NCBI GenBank assembly: GCA_028753945.1
Contig: JAPNXP010000006.1
Coordinates: 372,001 to 436,000, forward strand
Origin: Hexactinellida sp. DTS-2022
Lineage: Eukaryota > Porifera > Hexactinellida
Length of the DNA stretch: 64,000 bases
Direction: 5' to 3'
Shown here in pieces: positions 20,300 through 28,157 of this stretch. The notes under the pieces are model-generated. The model had not been told where the DNA came from, ran no database searches, and was given only the letters and a program-made list of their open reading frames with translations. The first letter of the stretch is position 1; the number at the start of each line of letters is the position of its first letter. Both the position numbers and the translations under genes were made by a program.

Positions 20300-21559
20300 A
20301 TGGCGACTCAAATACCTGAGCTAATCCCAGTGCCAATCGTAGACCCCGTGTCGATACAAATCAATGAATCGATAGACAGGTTGATACGCTCTCTCGAGCA
20401 GAGAAGGCACCAGCTGTTGACCGACTTAAGGGACAGACGGGAGGAAATAAGAGCCAATCGGGTGGCGCAACAACAAATGCAACAACAAATAACCGAAACC
20501 CGCGCATTTTTGGAAGGCCAAATGACGCACAATTTGTTGCATTCCTTTCAGGGGAAAATGGTCAGAGATTTGGAAGCGAAAATGGCAGAAATGCAAGTGG
20601 CAGCACCACCTCGAGAAGTTAGCTACCTCTGCGACACACGGGACCTAGAGGAACGTATCTCCCGTCTGGGAGAGATTCTACAACTCGAGACTCCTCCCAT
20701 CCCTCCTGTGCCAGCGATACCAAACTATGCCACATTCCAACAGCCCACTGTTGCTGTTGGGAAATTCGGAAGAGTTCCTGGAGAGTTTAACTGCCCAAGA
20801 GGTGTCTCAATCGAGACGGAATCCGGACACATTTATGTGGCGGATATGAGCAACAGTCGAATCCAAATATTCTCTGAGACAGGAGACTATATCAACAAAT
20901 TCGGACAACAACACCTGACAAGTCCATGGGGCATATTAATCCATCAGGATAGCATTTATGTCACGGACATAACACAACACGCTATCTTCCAATTCAAGCT
21001 GTCAGATCTCACAATGGTAAAGCGAGTAGGGAAGAAGGGATCTGGAAATGAAGAATTCAATTTTCCTGGACAACTCGCCATCTCTCCCAATCAACGCCTC
21101 TACGTGCCAGACACAAACAACAACAGAATCCAAATCCTGTCCACAGATCTAGCTTTCCAAGGCTCGCTACGACATCAAACAATGACAGAACCTGTTGATG
21201 TTAAATTCACAAACAGTGAAATATTTGTGTTAAGCCGTAAAGACAATCCCTGTATCCACGTGTTTACACTATCAGGAGAGAAGTCCCGCTCCCTAGTTAC
21301 CGCAGGAGGAATAATGGGAATGCGAATTTCACCAGCATATTTCTTCTGTTTAGACGGACACAATAACATACTCATCAGCGACTGCTTAGATGACGATATC
21401 AAGATATTCTCTCCAGCAGGAGACCTCCTACACACGGTAGGACAGTATGGGAATCAAGCTGGAAAGTTTTTACACCCTAATGGCATTGCTATCCTCAACA
21501 ACACTAATTTAGTTTGTATCTCGGAAAACAATTCATGTGCTTTGCAAATATTCTCATGA
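20300..21559 (+). CDS. Coiled coil plus NHL-repeat propeller protein (419 aa)
   Basis: Intronless. Residues about 20-115 form a charged, Q/E/R-rich coiled coil (RLIRSLEQRRHQLLTDLRDR, RVAQQQMQQQITETR). Residues 116-148 are a proline-containing linker (LETPPIPPVPAIPNY). Residues about 150-419 hold six NHL blades (GVSIETESGHIYVADMSNSR, LAISPNQRLYVPDTNNNR, GNQAGKFLHPNGIAI). The plan is that of the C-terminal half of TRIM-NHL ubiquitin ligases, but the RING and B-boxes are absent, so ligase activity is not expected. The start codon is shared with both paralogues and lies 67 bp after TATAAAT. Coding GC is clearly above the flanks. Role unknown: oligomerising RNA- or protein-binding scaffold is an inference from the family. 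Confidence 0.9.
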   Translation: MATQIPELIPVPIVDPVSIQINESIDRLIRSLEQRRHQLLTDLRDRREEIRANRVAQQQMQQQITETRAFLEGQMTHNLLHSFQGKMVRDLEAKMAEMQVAAPPREVSYLCDTRDLEERISRLGEILQLETPPIPPVPAIPNYATFQQPTVAVGKFGRVPGEFNCPRGVSIETESGHIYVADMSNSRIQIFSETGDYINKFGQQHLTSPWGILIHQDSIYVTDITQHAIFQFKLSDLTMVKRVGKKGSGNEEFNFPGQLAISPNQRLYVPDTNNNRIQILSTDLAFQGSLRHQTMTEPVDVKFTNSEIFVLSRKDNPCIHVFTLSGEKSRSLVTAGGIMGMRISPAYFFCLDGHNNILISDCLDDDIKIFSPAGDLLHTVGQYGNQAGKFLHPNGIAILNNTNLVCISENNSCALQIFS

Positions 21560-21981
21560 AAATGTTGCCTAATTTCTTTTTGTAATTTTGATATGAAAAA
21601 TTAAATAAATCAGCAAATATTTAAGTTGCGATCTCACAAAATTTAGACCCATTTAATTTGTCGGACCACCAATGTGACCGAGATTCAAATTTAATCCCAG
21701 CTATCTCAGTGGCTACAAATAGAATCTGTAAATAATTTGTATTTTAATATTCTGGTTAAGGATCATGTTCCCGAGTGGGCCAAAGTACTAAAGAAATAAA
21801 TTCAAATAATCCTGTATAATTTTGTGCCCATAGAATTCAGTTTGCCTGCAATAACGTGTGTTTAGTCCGTTAGACAGTTATCTCGATTCTATCAACTGTT
21901 TACAGCTGTTTGTTCCGTGCTACGGACGTTTTCACATCTTGCACTAGGACTAATTCCCTCGCTTATACGCCTAACATATTA

Positions 21982-22349
21982 TACAGTAGACTCATGTTAA
22001 TCTGTTGCTATCGGTTACACTATATTAGGTTTTTTTGGGGCTCTATCGAGTGCAATAGTAATGTTATTTACACCAGTATACAATTTGTATGAATTCTTTT
22101 AATTGTTCGTAATGGATAAATTGCTATATTAGTGTGCGATTGGTAGCTAATGTGGCACACTGAATTATAGTCAACCAAAAAATTAAAAAAAATCTAAAAT
22201 TTTAGCTGTGCCGACAGCATGTCCATTGTAGGCACTATATTTGGTGGTTGGTTGATTAGCAGTGCCTCCAAAAGAAAATACTGTCGGCACAGCTATAATT
22301 TTAGACTTTTGAATCGAACACCTGTTCAAATTAACGAAGATTTACTGTA
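21982..22349. mobile_element. F9-like element with nested family H hairpin, copy 2
   Basis: Outer ends TACAGTAGACTCATGTTAAT and AACGAAGATTTACTGTA; inner hairpin at 22187-22310. Counterpart of 19131-19499. Confidence 0.75.
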
Positions 22350-22484
22350 TTAAACTTCTGTGACCTCTTACTCTTCTATAGTATACTGCTATGTGTCTTA
22401 ATTTTGAACTATTCTGTCCTGATGAACTTATTGTCACCTGTAAAATGGCTCTTAACATTTGTATTACATTCCACTCTTGTGTAG

Positions 22485-22805
22485 AAAAATCTAAAATTAC
22501 AGCTGTGCAGGCATCATTTTTTGTGGAGGCAGTATTTATTAGTCACTGAACCACCAAATATAGTGTCTCCAAATGAAAATGTAGTTGGCACAGCCAGTGT
22601 TTTTTTTAAGGCAAATTAGAGGCCCAAAATGGGCTTCTAATTTCTCTCAATGGGCCTCTAATTTTTAACGTGCTAAGTACTCAATATCATGAAATATAGA
22701 GTGAGGGCCTCTAATTGTTGGGGTGAGGGCCTCTAATTGTTGGTAGGGCCCTCTAAGCAAATCCTTAAAAAAAACACTGGGCACAGCTGTAATTTTAGAT
22801 TTTTC
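22485..22805. mobile_element. Family H element interrupted by a hAT-like insertion
   Basis: Arms AAATCTAAAATTACAGCTGT (22485) and ACAGCTGTAATTTTAGATTT (ending 22805). The right half is split at GGCACAGC by the element at 22595-22779. Confidence 0.85.
22587..22787. mobile_element. hAT-like 185-bp insertion with 8-bp duplication GGCACAGC
   Basis: Element 22595-22779 has perfect 17-bp ends CAGTGTTTTTTTTAAGG and CCTTAAAAAAAACACTG. GGCACAGC flanks it at 22587-22594 and 22780-22787. Inside are four copies of GGGCCTCTAAT-like words. Removing it restores a standard H arm. Confidence 0.93.
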
Positions 22806-23032
22806 TGAGCCTAAGTATCCGAGGACTTCAAGTGCATACTTGTGAAACTTGCTATTCTCTAATACAAAGTTTGAAACCCTATGTAAGTTGTAAAATTGGG
22901 ACCACAGGGCTTGTTCATAATAAGTTTTTCATACTAAAAATGGCTTAGTATGGGTCACTAAAATCACTAAAAAATGGGTCACTAAAAAGACTACTAATGG
23001 GTCAACATTGGTGACCCATGACCAAAGAATTA

Positions 23033-23205
23033 TCCAGGAGCGCGAGACGCTCCTTTTGGAGTATGATTTTTGGAAAATTTGAATTTAGGAGCGCGAAAAT
23101 TTGGAATCCTCTCCTATACCGTAACATTAATTTGTGATTTAGGCGTATGAATATTGGATCAGACCAGGATTAGGAGCGTATTTACAATTAGTTGTATAAA
23201 ACACA
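23033..23205. mobile_element. Family S element
   Basis: Begins ATCCAGGAGCGCGAGACGCTCC (self-pairing GGAGCG...CGCTCC) and ends GCGTATTTACAATTAGTTG. No inverted ends; related copies at 38665, 43606 and 49434. Confidence 0.7.
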
Positions 23206-23212
23206 ATCCATA

Positions 23213-23690
23213 ACTAGGGTGACCATTATCCAATTTTTAGCCTGGACAGTCCAGGTTTTACAATTATTGTGCGATGTCCAGTAATTTTCTAAATTGCCCA
23301 GATTTTTTTAGCAGTTATTTTTATTATCATCCAATTGTCTCCGATTCGTTTGCATTAAACTAATACAGTGTCCAGGATTGTCCAGGATTATTGTCGAAAT
23401 TTTAAGAAATGTCCAGGTTTTGGCCAAAAATCCTCTGGTCACCCTATCCATAACCAATCTGATCCATCAAGTGATCCTTTGACCCATTGTTTCACCAGAC
23501 CTATGATCCTCTGTTTTTCGTAATCTCTCTTATCATATAAACTCTGGAATCATTTTTTATTTCTGCAACCCCAAATTGCCTACCGGCAGAAGGAACCATC
23601 CTGGTGAAAATCCTAGATAAACCTATCCTTATTCAATGTTATTGTAGAAAATTTGGGGGGGGGAGGATTGGACAATGGTCACCCTAGTTA
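23213..23690. mobile_element. Element with CTAGGGTGACCATTATCC ends
   Basis: ATAACTAGGGTGACCATT at left pairs with AATGGTCACCCTAGTTAT at right (one mismatch further in). A second inner end (GGTCACCCTATCCATAA, about 23440) suggests a nested or dimeric structure. CTGGACAGTCCAGG words are repeated inside. Confidence 0.75.
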
Positions 23691-23787
23691 TATTTTATAT
23701 TCCAATCATAAACTTATTGTTTGGTGAAGCCTTTTGACATAGAATTAGTAATAGATTATAGCATAACATATAAATTAGTTTTCAGAC

Positions 23788-24911
23788 ATGTCTTCTCTAA
23801 AAACTGAGTTGTGTCAGTTCAGTCAGTACCGACTGCACCCGGGGCACGGCAAGAAATACGCCAGAATCGATGGGAAAGTATTTAATTTCATAACCAGAAA
23901 GTGCGCCCGGAGCTATGCTATGAAACGTAACCCGAGAGACACCCTGTGGACTATTCTGTACAGGAAGAAGAATAAGAAAGGTCAAATCGCAGAGGTCAGT
24001 TTATAATACATAGAACTTCAATTGGAAATACAGTGGAGCCTCCCATAACGGACACTCCAAATAGCGGACAACCTCTAAATAACGGACAACCCTCGTGGCA
24101 CGGATTTATTTAATTAGCATATGTCTAATAGAAAAGCAACCTCTAAATAGCGGACAACCTCTAAATAACGGACAACGGTTCCGGTCCCAAGGTGTCCGTT
24201 GTTCAGAGGCTCTACTGTATATTGGATGTTCTGACAACAATTATTTAAGTACCGTATTGCTTCGAATACGTTTTATGTTGAGCATCCTTATATGTAGACG
24301 GTCTATAAAAGCCCATACAAATAAGAATTTTTTTTTAGAGAACGTCTATAAATTCTGTAGACCAAAAGCCCTGCCGTCTATGGGTAATACTAATGTATAT
24401 GTAAAAAAACCTGTCTAGAAATAGACGGTCTAATATAAGTTATTTCTTTTCGTGGGCCACAATTATACTGATTTTTTTGAAAATCCGGAAAATAATATTT
24501 AGGTCGGTTCTAAATTATATCCGACTTCGTTATAACGGGAGTTCACTGTATGTTAGAAGCAACTTGTTGACACACACATAATATAGTTCCTATTAATTAA
24601 CAGAGTCCACTGTACATTAGGTGACTAAAAAGCGAACTAGAAAGACGGTTAAATACAAGCGTGCAATACAAGGTAGTACTCTCGACAAAATACTCCAACT
24701 CCGAAACCAAACTTCCCAAGTTAGGAAACTGCAGAGGGACCAAGCGTTAAAAATAGCGAAAGAAAAAGTTAAAGCAAAGAAGGCAATAAAAACAGCTGAA
24801 AAGAAACCAAAGCAACCAACTAAGTCAAAAGAAAAGGGAAAAGCAGCCAAACAGGCTAAGAAAGTGCCAGCTCAAAAAGGTGTCAAGAAACAAATGAAAC
24901 ACACACTGTAG
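23788..24911 (+). CDS. RPL24: 60S ribosomal protein eL24 (two exons)
   Basis: Component of the large cytosolic ribosomal subunit near the intersubunit bridge. Exons 23788-23994 and 24621-24911 join in phase to give 165 aa (human 157). The first exon has the TRASH-like N-terminal domain (ELCQFSQYRLHPGHGKKYAR, KVFNFITRKC, KRNPRDTLWTILYRKKNKKG). The second encodes TKKRTRKTVKYKRAIQGSTL and a lysine-rich, disordered tail (KKPKQPTKSKEKGKAAKQAK). The start is the first ATG. A TTTTCAG just before it could be an acceptor for an untranslated leader exon. The intron carries an F8 MITE and two other repeat elements. Confidence 0.97.
24029..24219. mobile_element. F8 MITE in RPL24 intron
   Basis: TACAGTGGAGCCTCCCATAA to CAGAGGCTCTACTGTA. 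Longer than the copy at 11043 by repeated CTCTAAATAACGGACAACC units. Confidence 0.88.
24286..24441. mobile_element. GTAGACGGTCTA inverted-repeat element
   Basis: TTATATGTAGACGGTCTATA at left and AGACGGTCTAATATAAGT at right. Related copies at 31250-31366 and a fragment at 54395-54440. It splits a copy of the 12298-type repeat (parts at 24250-24285 and 24470-24516). Confidence 0.7.
24517..24550. mobile_element. F5 end fragment
   Basis: TATATCCGACTTCGTTATAA to GAGTTCACTGTA only. Confidence 0.55.
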
Positions 24912-25031
24912 TTATTGATTGGTTGGGATTAGCTAATAGGATTAGTAGTTAGTCTGTTAGGTTATTATAATTTGTATTTGATTATAGTTCTAATTATAGT
25001 ATCAATAGATAATCAAAATGCCATTGGTATA

Positions 25032-25198
25032 TACAGTAGACTCTTGTTAATAGGAACACGGATAAGGAGTACAAGGTTTAATTTCCCTAGCCTATATAAA
25101 TGCATGCAAGTGACTCCGGTTAATACGAATTCCGGATAATACGAACATATTAATACGGTCCCCTGGTGTTCCTACTAACGTTAACGAAGTTTACTGTT
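25032..25198. mobile_element. F2 MITE upstream of COPZ
   Basis: TACAGTAGACTCTTGTTAAT to AACGAAGTTTACTGT with GGTTAATACGAATTCCGG and CGGTCCCCTGGTGTTCC. It ends 34 bp before the COPZ start codon, so it must lie in the promoter or leader. Confidence 0.85.
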
Positions 25199-25231
25199 AT
25201 CTAAATTAGAATATTATAGCTAACTATTCCA

Positions 25232-25789
25232 ATGGATTCATCTATTATTGAACCTGGACTTGAGACAGTTAAAGCCATACTAATACTCGACAATAACGGT
25301 GAAAGAATTGTGTCTCGATATTACAACGATAGTTCACACATTACTTATAAAGAACAACGAACTTTTGAAGAAAAGATATTCAAAAAAACGAAAAAATCTG
25401 ATTCTGAGATAATACTGTTAGAACACATGACAATAGTATACCGTAGTAGCATTGATTTATTGTTCTACATAATCGGAAGTGTTAACGAGAACGAATTAAT
25501 GTTAATGGGAGTCCTTAATACGCTATTCGAATCTCTTAATTTAGTCCTAAAACGTAATCTAGAGAAAAAAGCGATTATTATTAATCTGAATATTGTTCTT
25601 ATGATTCTTGATGAAGTGTGTGATGGAGGTGTTATAATGGAATGTGACTCAAATTTGGTGTCACAAAGAGTGACTGTAACAAAACATGAGGAATCGAGTT
25701 ATAAGGAATTATTGTCAGAACAGAATTTGGGATCTGTATTACAATCGGCAAAGGATACTTTGAAAAGAAGTATATTACATTCCTATTGA
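25232..25789 (+). CDS. COPZ1: Coatomer subunit zeta
   Basis: Small subunit of the COPI coat, pairing with gamma-COP for Golgi-to-ER and intra-Golgi transport. A single exon of 185 aa (human COPZ1 177). It has the longin-type adaptin small-chain fold: EPGLETVKAILILDNNGERI at the start, FEEKIFKKTKKSDSEI, VYRSSIDLLFYIIGS, ENELMLMGVLNTLFESL and DEVCDGGVIMECD, ending SVLQSAKDTLKRSIL. The start is supported by alignment with the family N-terminus (MxxxIxEPxLxTVKA). The gene lacks introns, unlike its neighbours; no sign of decay. Confidence 0.96.
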   Translation: MDSSIIEPGLETVKAILILDNNGERIVSRYYNDSSHITYKEQRTFEEKIFKKTKKSDSEIILLEHMTIVYRSSIDLLFYIIGSVNENELMLMGVLNTLFESLNLVLKRNLEKKAIIINLNIVLMILDEVCDGGVIMECDSNLVSQRVTVTKHEESSYKELLSEQNLGSVLQSAKDTLKRSILHSY

Positions 25790-25799
25790 CATTCATGTT

Positions 25800-26060
25800 G
25801 TTATGCTGGTAATTAGTTGATTAGATGTTTGATTGTTTAGTTATTTACTTGGTTGTTAATTTGTTTACTTGGTTTGTTATTTGTTTACTTGGTTACTTAT
25901 TTGTTTGTTTAGCTGTTTATCTATTCATTTATTTGATTGTTTATATGTTTAACTGTTCATTTATTTAATTGTTTAGTTGTTTATTTGTTTGGTTGATTGT
26001 TTAGTTAGTAGAGAATTTATTATTTATGATACTATTATTTGTTTATTATATTTGTTTGCT
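25800..26060. repeat. TTTGTTTA/TTGGTTGT low-complexity tract
   Basis: T/G-rich tetranucleotide-like tract directly behind COPZ; nothing coding. Confidence 0.8.
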
Positions 26061-26234
26061 TTTGAAAAGGTGTTAAAATTCCATCATATATGGATCCATA
26101 TAGGAACATTTATATTATAATCTATAACTCAATAGTAATTCAAATTATATTTTCCAGGTAAACTACTAATACTTAGTATACTGTCCAAAAACGCTATTAA
26201 ACTTGAAATCAATTAACTTTTTTAACGAATGGGC

Positions 26235-26258
26235 TATCACAATAAGCGAAGTCGACTG
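26235..26258. mobile_element. F3 end fragment
   Basis: ATAAGCGAAGTCGACTGTA only. Confidence 0.5.
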
Positions 26259-26351
26259 TATTAAATTTCCGTTATACAATTTGTTAGTAAATACGAGTAA
26301 TTAGTAACCTAAGTATTCTATCCTAACAATTCTACAAAAAACACAAAATAA

Positions 26352-28122
26352 TCAATTAATATACGGTAAAGATTCATGTATTATAATTTCGCCTTTTTCG
26401 TCGAAATTTTTCGGGCCTTTTCCATCCTCTCTAACTTTGGTTTGTGGAAATGGGTAACTAACAATGATTGGGTTATCGAGTGCGTATTCTATTGTTTGTT
26501 CTATTTCTGTTTCTTTTATGAATTGTTCGGCTTTCCTGAATTCTTCTTTCAGAATATCTTCAATCGACTTTTCTTTATTTATTTTTTCAATTTCTAGAAT
26601 TGGTTTCTGTTCCGCATTAATTATTTCCGCATTTTTCAGTTTTAACATTTCAGCATTCTAAATATAGAATAGTAGACTCTGTTAATAAGAACACCAGGGG
26701 ACCGTCGTAATATGTTCGTATTATCCGGAGTCACTTGCATGCATTTGTATAGGCTAGGGGAATTAAACCTTGTACTCATTAACAGATATTTCCCTTATCC
26801 GTGTTCCTACTAACGAGAGTCTACTGTATATTAAACATCTATGTATTCACCCAAGGTACCTAAAAAATGTTCCCTTTATAAAGGTGTTACTTAATATGTA
26901 TATAGTGTCAGTTCCTATATGAAACACCTTTTTATAGGAAACACTTTTCAGATACAAACTATCTTACTTCTCTCTTTTCCTTCTGTTTTTGATTAACCTC
27001 CTCTGCATATTTAATGGCCGGACCGAATACATTATCAAAACTGAATTTCTCGTCGTATAATCTCTGTTTTTCTTTCTCTTTTATCAACTGTTAATAAAAT
27101 ATAAATATTAAAGGGTTACTTAACTTACTTATATATCGGTTAACACCTTTTCAATATAAAACCAGGCTTCGCAAAGGTGATTTTTGATGTTAAAATGACC
27201 TTACTAGTATAAAGGTGTTGGTCGTTATATAAGTAATTCCTTAATTATTATAATTAGGAAGTTAACTAAACCATTGATAGTTCCCTTAATCAATTATTGC
27301 AAATAAATTTAACTCGCATTATATATTAAAACTCAAATATATATATGGACCCATAAATATATAAGAAATTACTTATATAGAGCTGAGCTTTGTAGAGTTC
27401 AGTTTTTCACTATGTGTATTCATGCACTGAGAAAGGTCAGTTTTTTTCCAGAGTTTGAAATTGACCTTTAGAAAGTAAGCCTGGGCTTTTAGTATGGGAA
27501 AAAATCTGAACTCTACAAAGCTCAGCTCTATATAAGGATTCCCAATATATAATTACTATAGTAATTTCACTCATGGTAGTAAAATTCATTGTATAATTAA
27601 TCATCCATTGTTGTTGTATTCAATGTTTTAAGAATCCATGGTTATAAACATCATACATCAGAGTAAATACCAAGGGTAATACGGAAATGGTTCGATTTTT
27701 TCAAAATAGGAAATAGTTCGAACAAAATAGGAAATAGTTCAACTTTCATTTTGTATTGTTGGACCATGGATTCAAGCCGGGATTTTCTCATATCCATGGT
27801 GCAGCAACACTAACAATTTCGAACTATTTCCTATTTTGGTTTTTCGAACCATTTCCAGCATACCAATACCATGTCTGGTTGCTATAGTAACTAAATAATG
27901 AACAGTTCCTATTGTAACTATGATTACCATTTTCCGATTTTCGACTTTACATTCCTGTCTAACTTTCCAAACATCTTTTCTGTAATCTCTCCAAATCTGA
28001 TCTTCTGCTGGTTTTAATTTAAAACTCACATTCCGATATAGAATCTCGTTACTAAGCAACGGGGTTGTCAGTCTGGAATGTATGTTTGAAGTTTGTTTAC
28101 TAATCTTTATTAATCTAAACAT
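26352..28122 (-). CDS. MRPS26: Mitochondrial small-subunit ribosomal protein mS26-like (three exons)
   Basis: Exons, in coding order: 28122-27928, 27087-26968, 26657-26352. All three junctions are phase 0 and give 206 aa, the length of human MRPS26 (205). The N-terminus is basic with few acids (MFRLIKISKQTSNIHSRL), consistent with a mitochondrial presequence. The middle is charged helix (LIKEKEKQRLYDEKFSFDNV). The C-terminal exon has EEFRKAEQFIKETEIEQTIE and ALDNP, resembling the conserved FIT-x-ENLE-x-I-x-x-AL segment of mS26. The identification rests on this segment, the length and the architecture. Similarity elsewhere is weak, so another coiled-coil mitochondrial protein remains possible. 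Intron 1 holds an inverted-repeat element and a GAGCTGA MITE; intron 2 holds an F2 MITE. It shares a 35-bp spacer with the ING gene. Confidence 0.62.
26669..26828. mobile_element. F2 MITE
   Basis: TAGTAGACTCTGTTAATAAG to ACGAGAGTCTACTGTA with ACACCAGGGGACCGTCG at left. Intron 2 of the mS26-like gene. Confidence 0.8.
27124..27235. mobile_element. Short MITE, ACTTATATA...TATATAAGT ends
   Basis: TTACTTATATATCGGTTAAC at left pairs with GTCGTTATATAAGTAATT at right. The interior CCAGGCTTCGCAAAGGTGAT recurs at 9410-9450 and 63750-63775. Confidence 0.6.
27371..27535. mobile_element. GAGCTGA-ended MITE, inverted copy
   Basis: ATATAGAGCTGAGCTTTGTA to TACAAAGCTCAGCTCTATAT. Reverse orientation relative to 10218-10379. 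Confidence 0.82.
27684..27857. mobile_element. Inverted-repeat element GGAAATGGTTCG
   Basis: Arms of about 40 bp: GGAAATGGTTCGATTTTTTC at left, GGTTTTTCGAACCATTTCC at right, both with AAATAGGAAATAGTTCGAA next to them. It overlaps a spurious extension of the first exon frame. Confidence 0.75.
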
Positions 28123-28157
28123 TCTTAAAGGAATATAGTAATATTAGCTTTGTAGCA
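28123..28157. promoter_or_regulatory. 35-bp divergent start-codon spacer
   Basis: The two start codons (27 kb side minus, 28.1 kb side plus) are 35 bp apart. Leaders of the two genes must therefore overlap or start within each other's gene. A shared bidirectional promoter is the simple reading (inference). Confidence 0.6.

Larger units (their letters stand above)
19873..22448. repeat. Tandem duplication, copy 2 (NHL gene unit)
   Basis: Second copy of the 17413-19605 unit, longer because its gene keeps the coiled-coil coding segment. The end matches at CACCTGTAAA (about 19600 and 22440). Confidence 0.9.

Noticed and set aside
23781-23790. Possible trans-spliced leader acceptor before RPL24 (TTTTCAG then ACATG)
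   Set aside because: A single instance; an ordinary 5' UTR intron or chance explains it, and no leader gene was seen.
24095-24418. 107-codon frame in the RPL24 intron
   Set aside because: It consists of F8 MITE and the GTAGACGG element.
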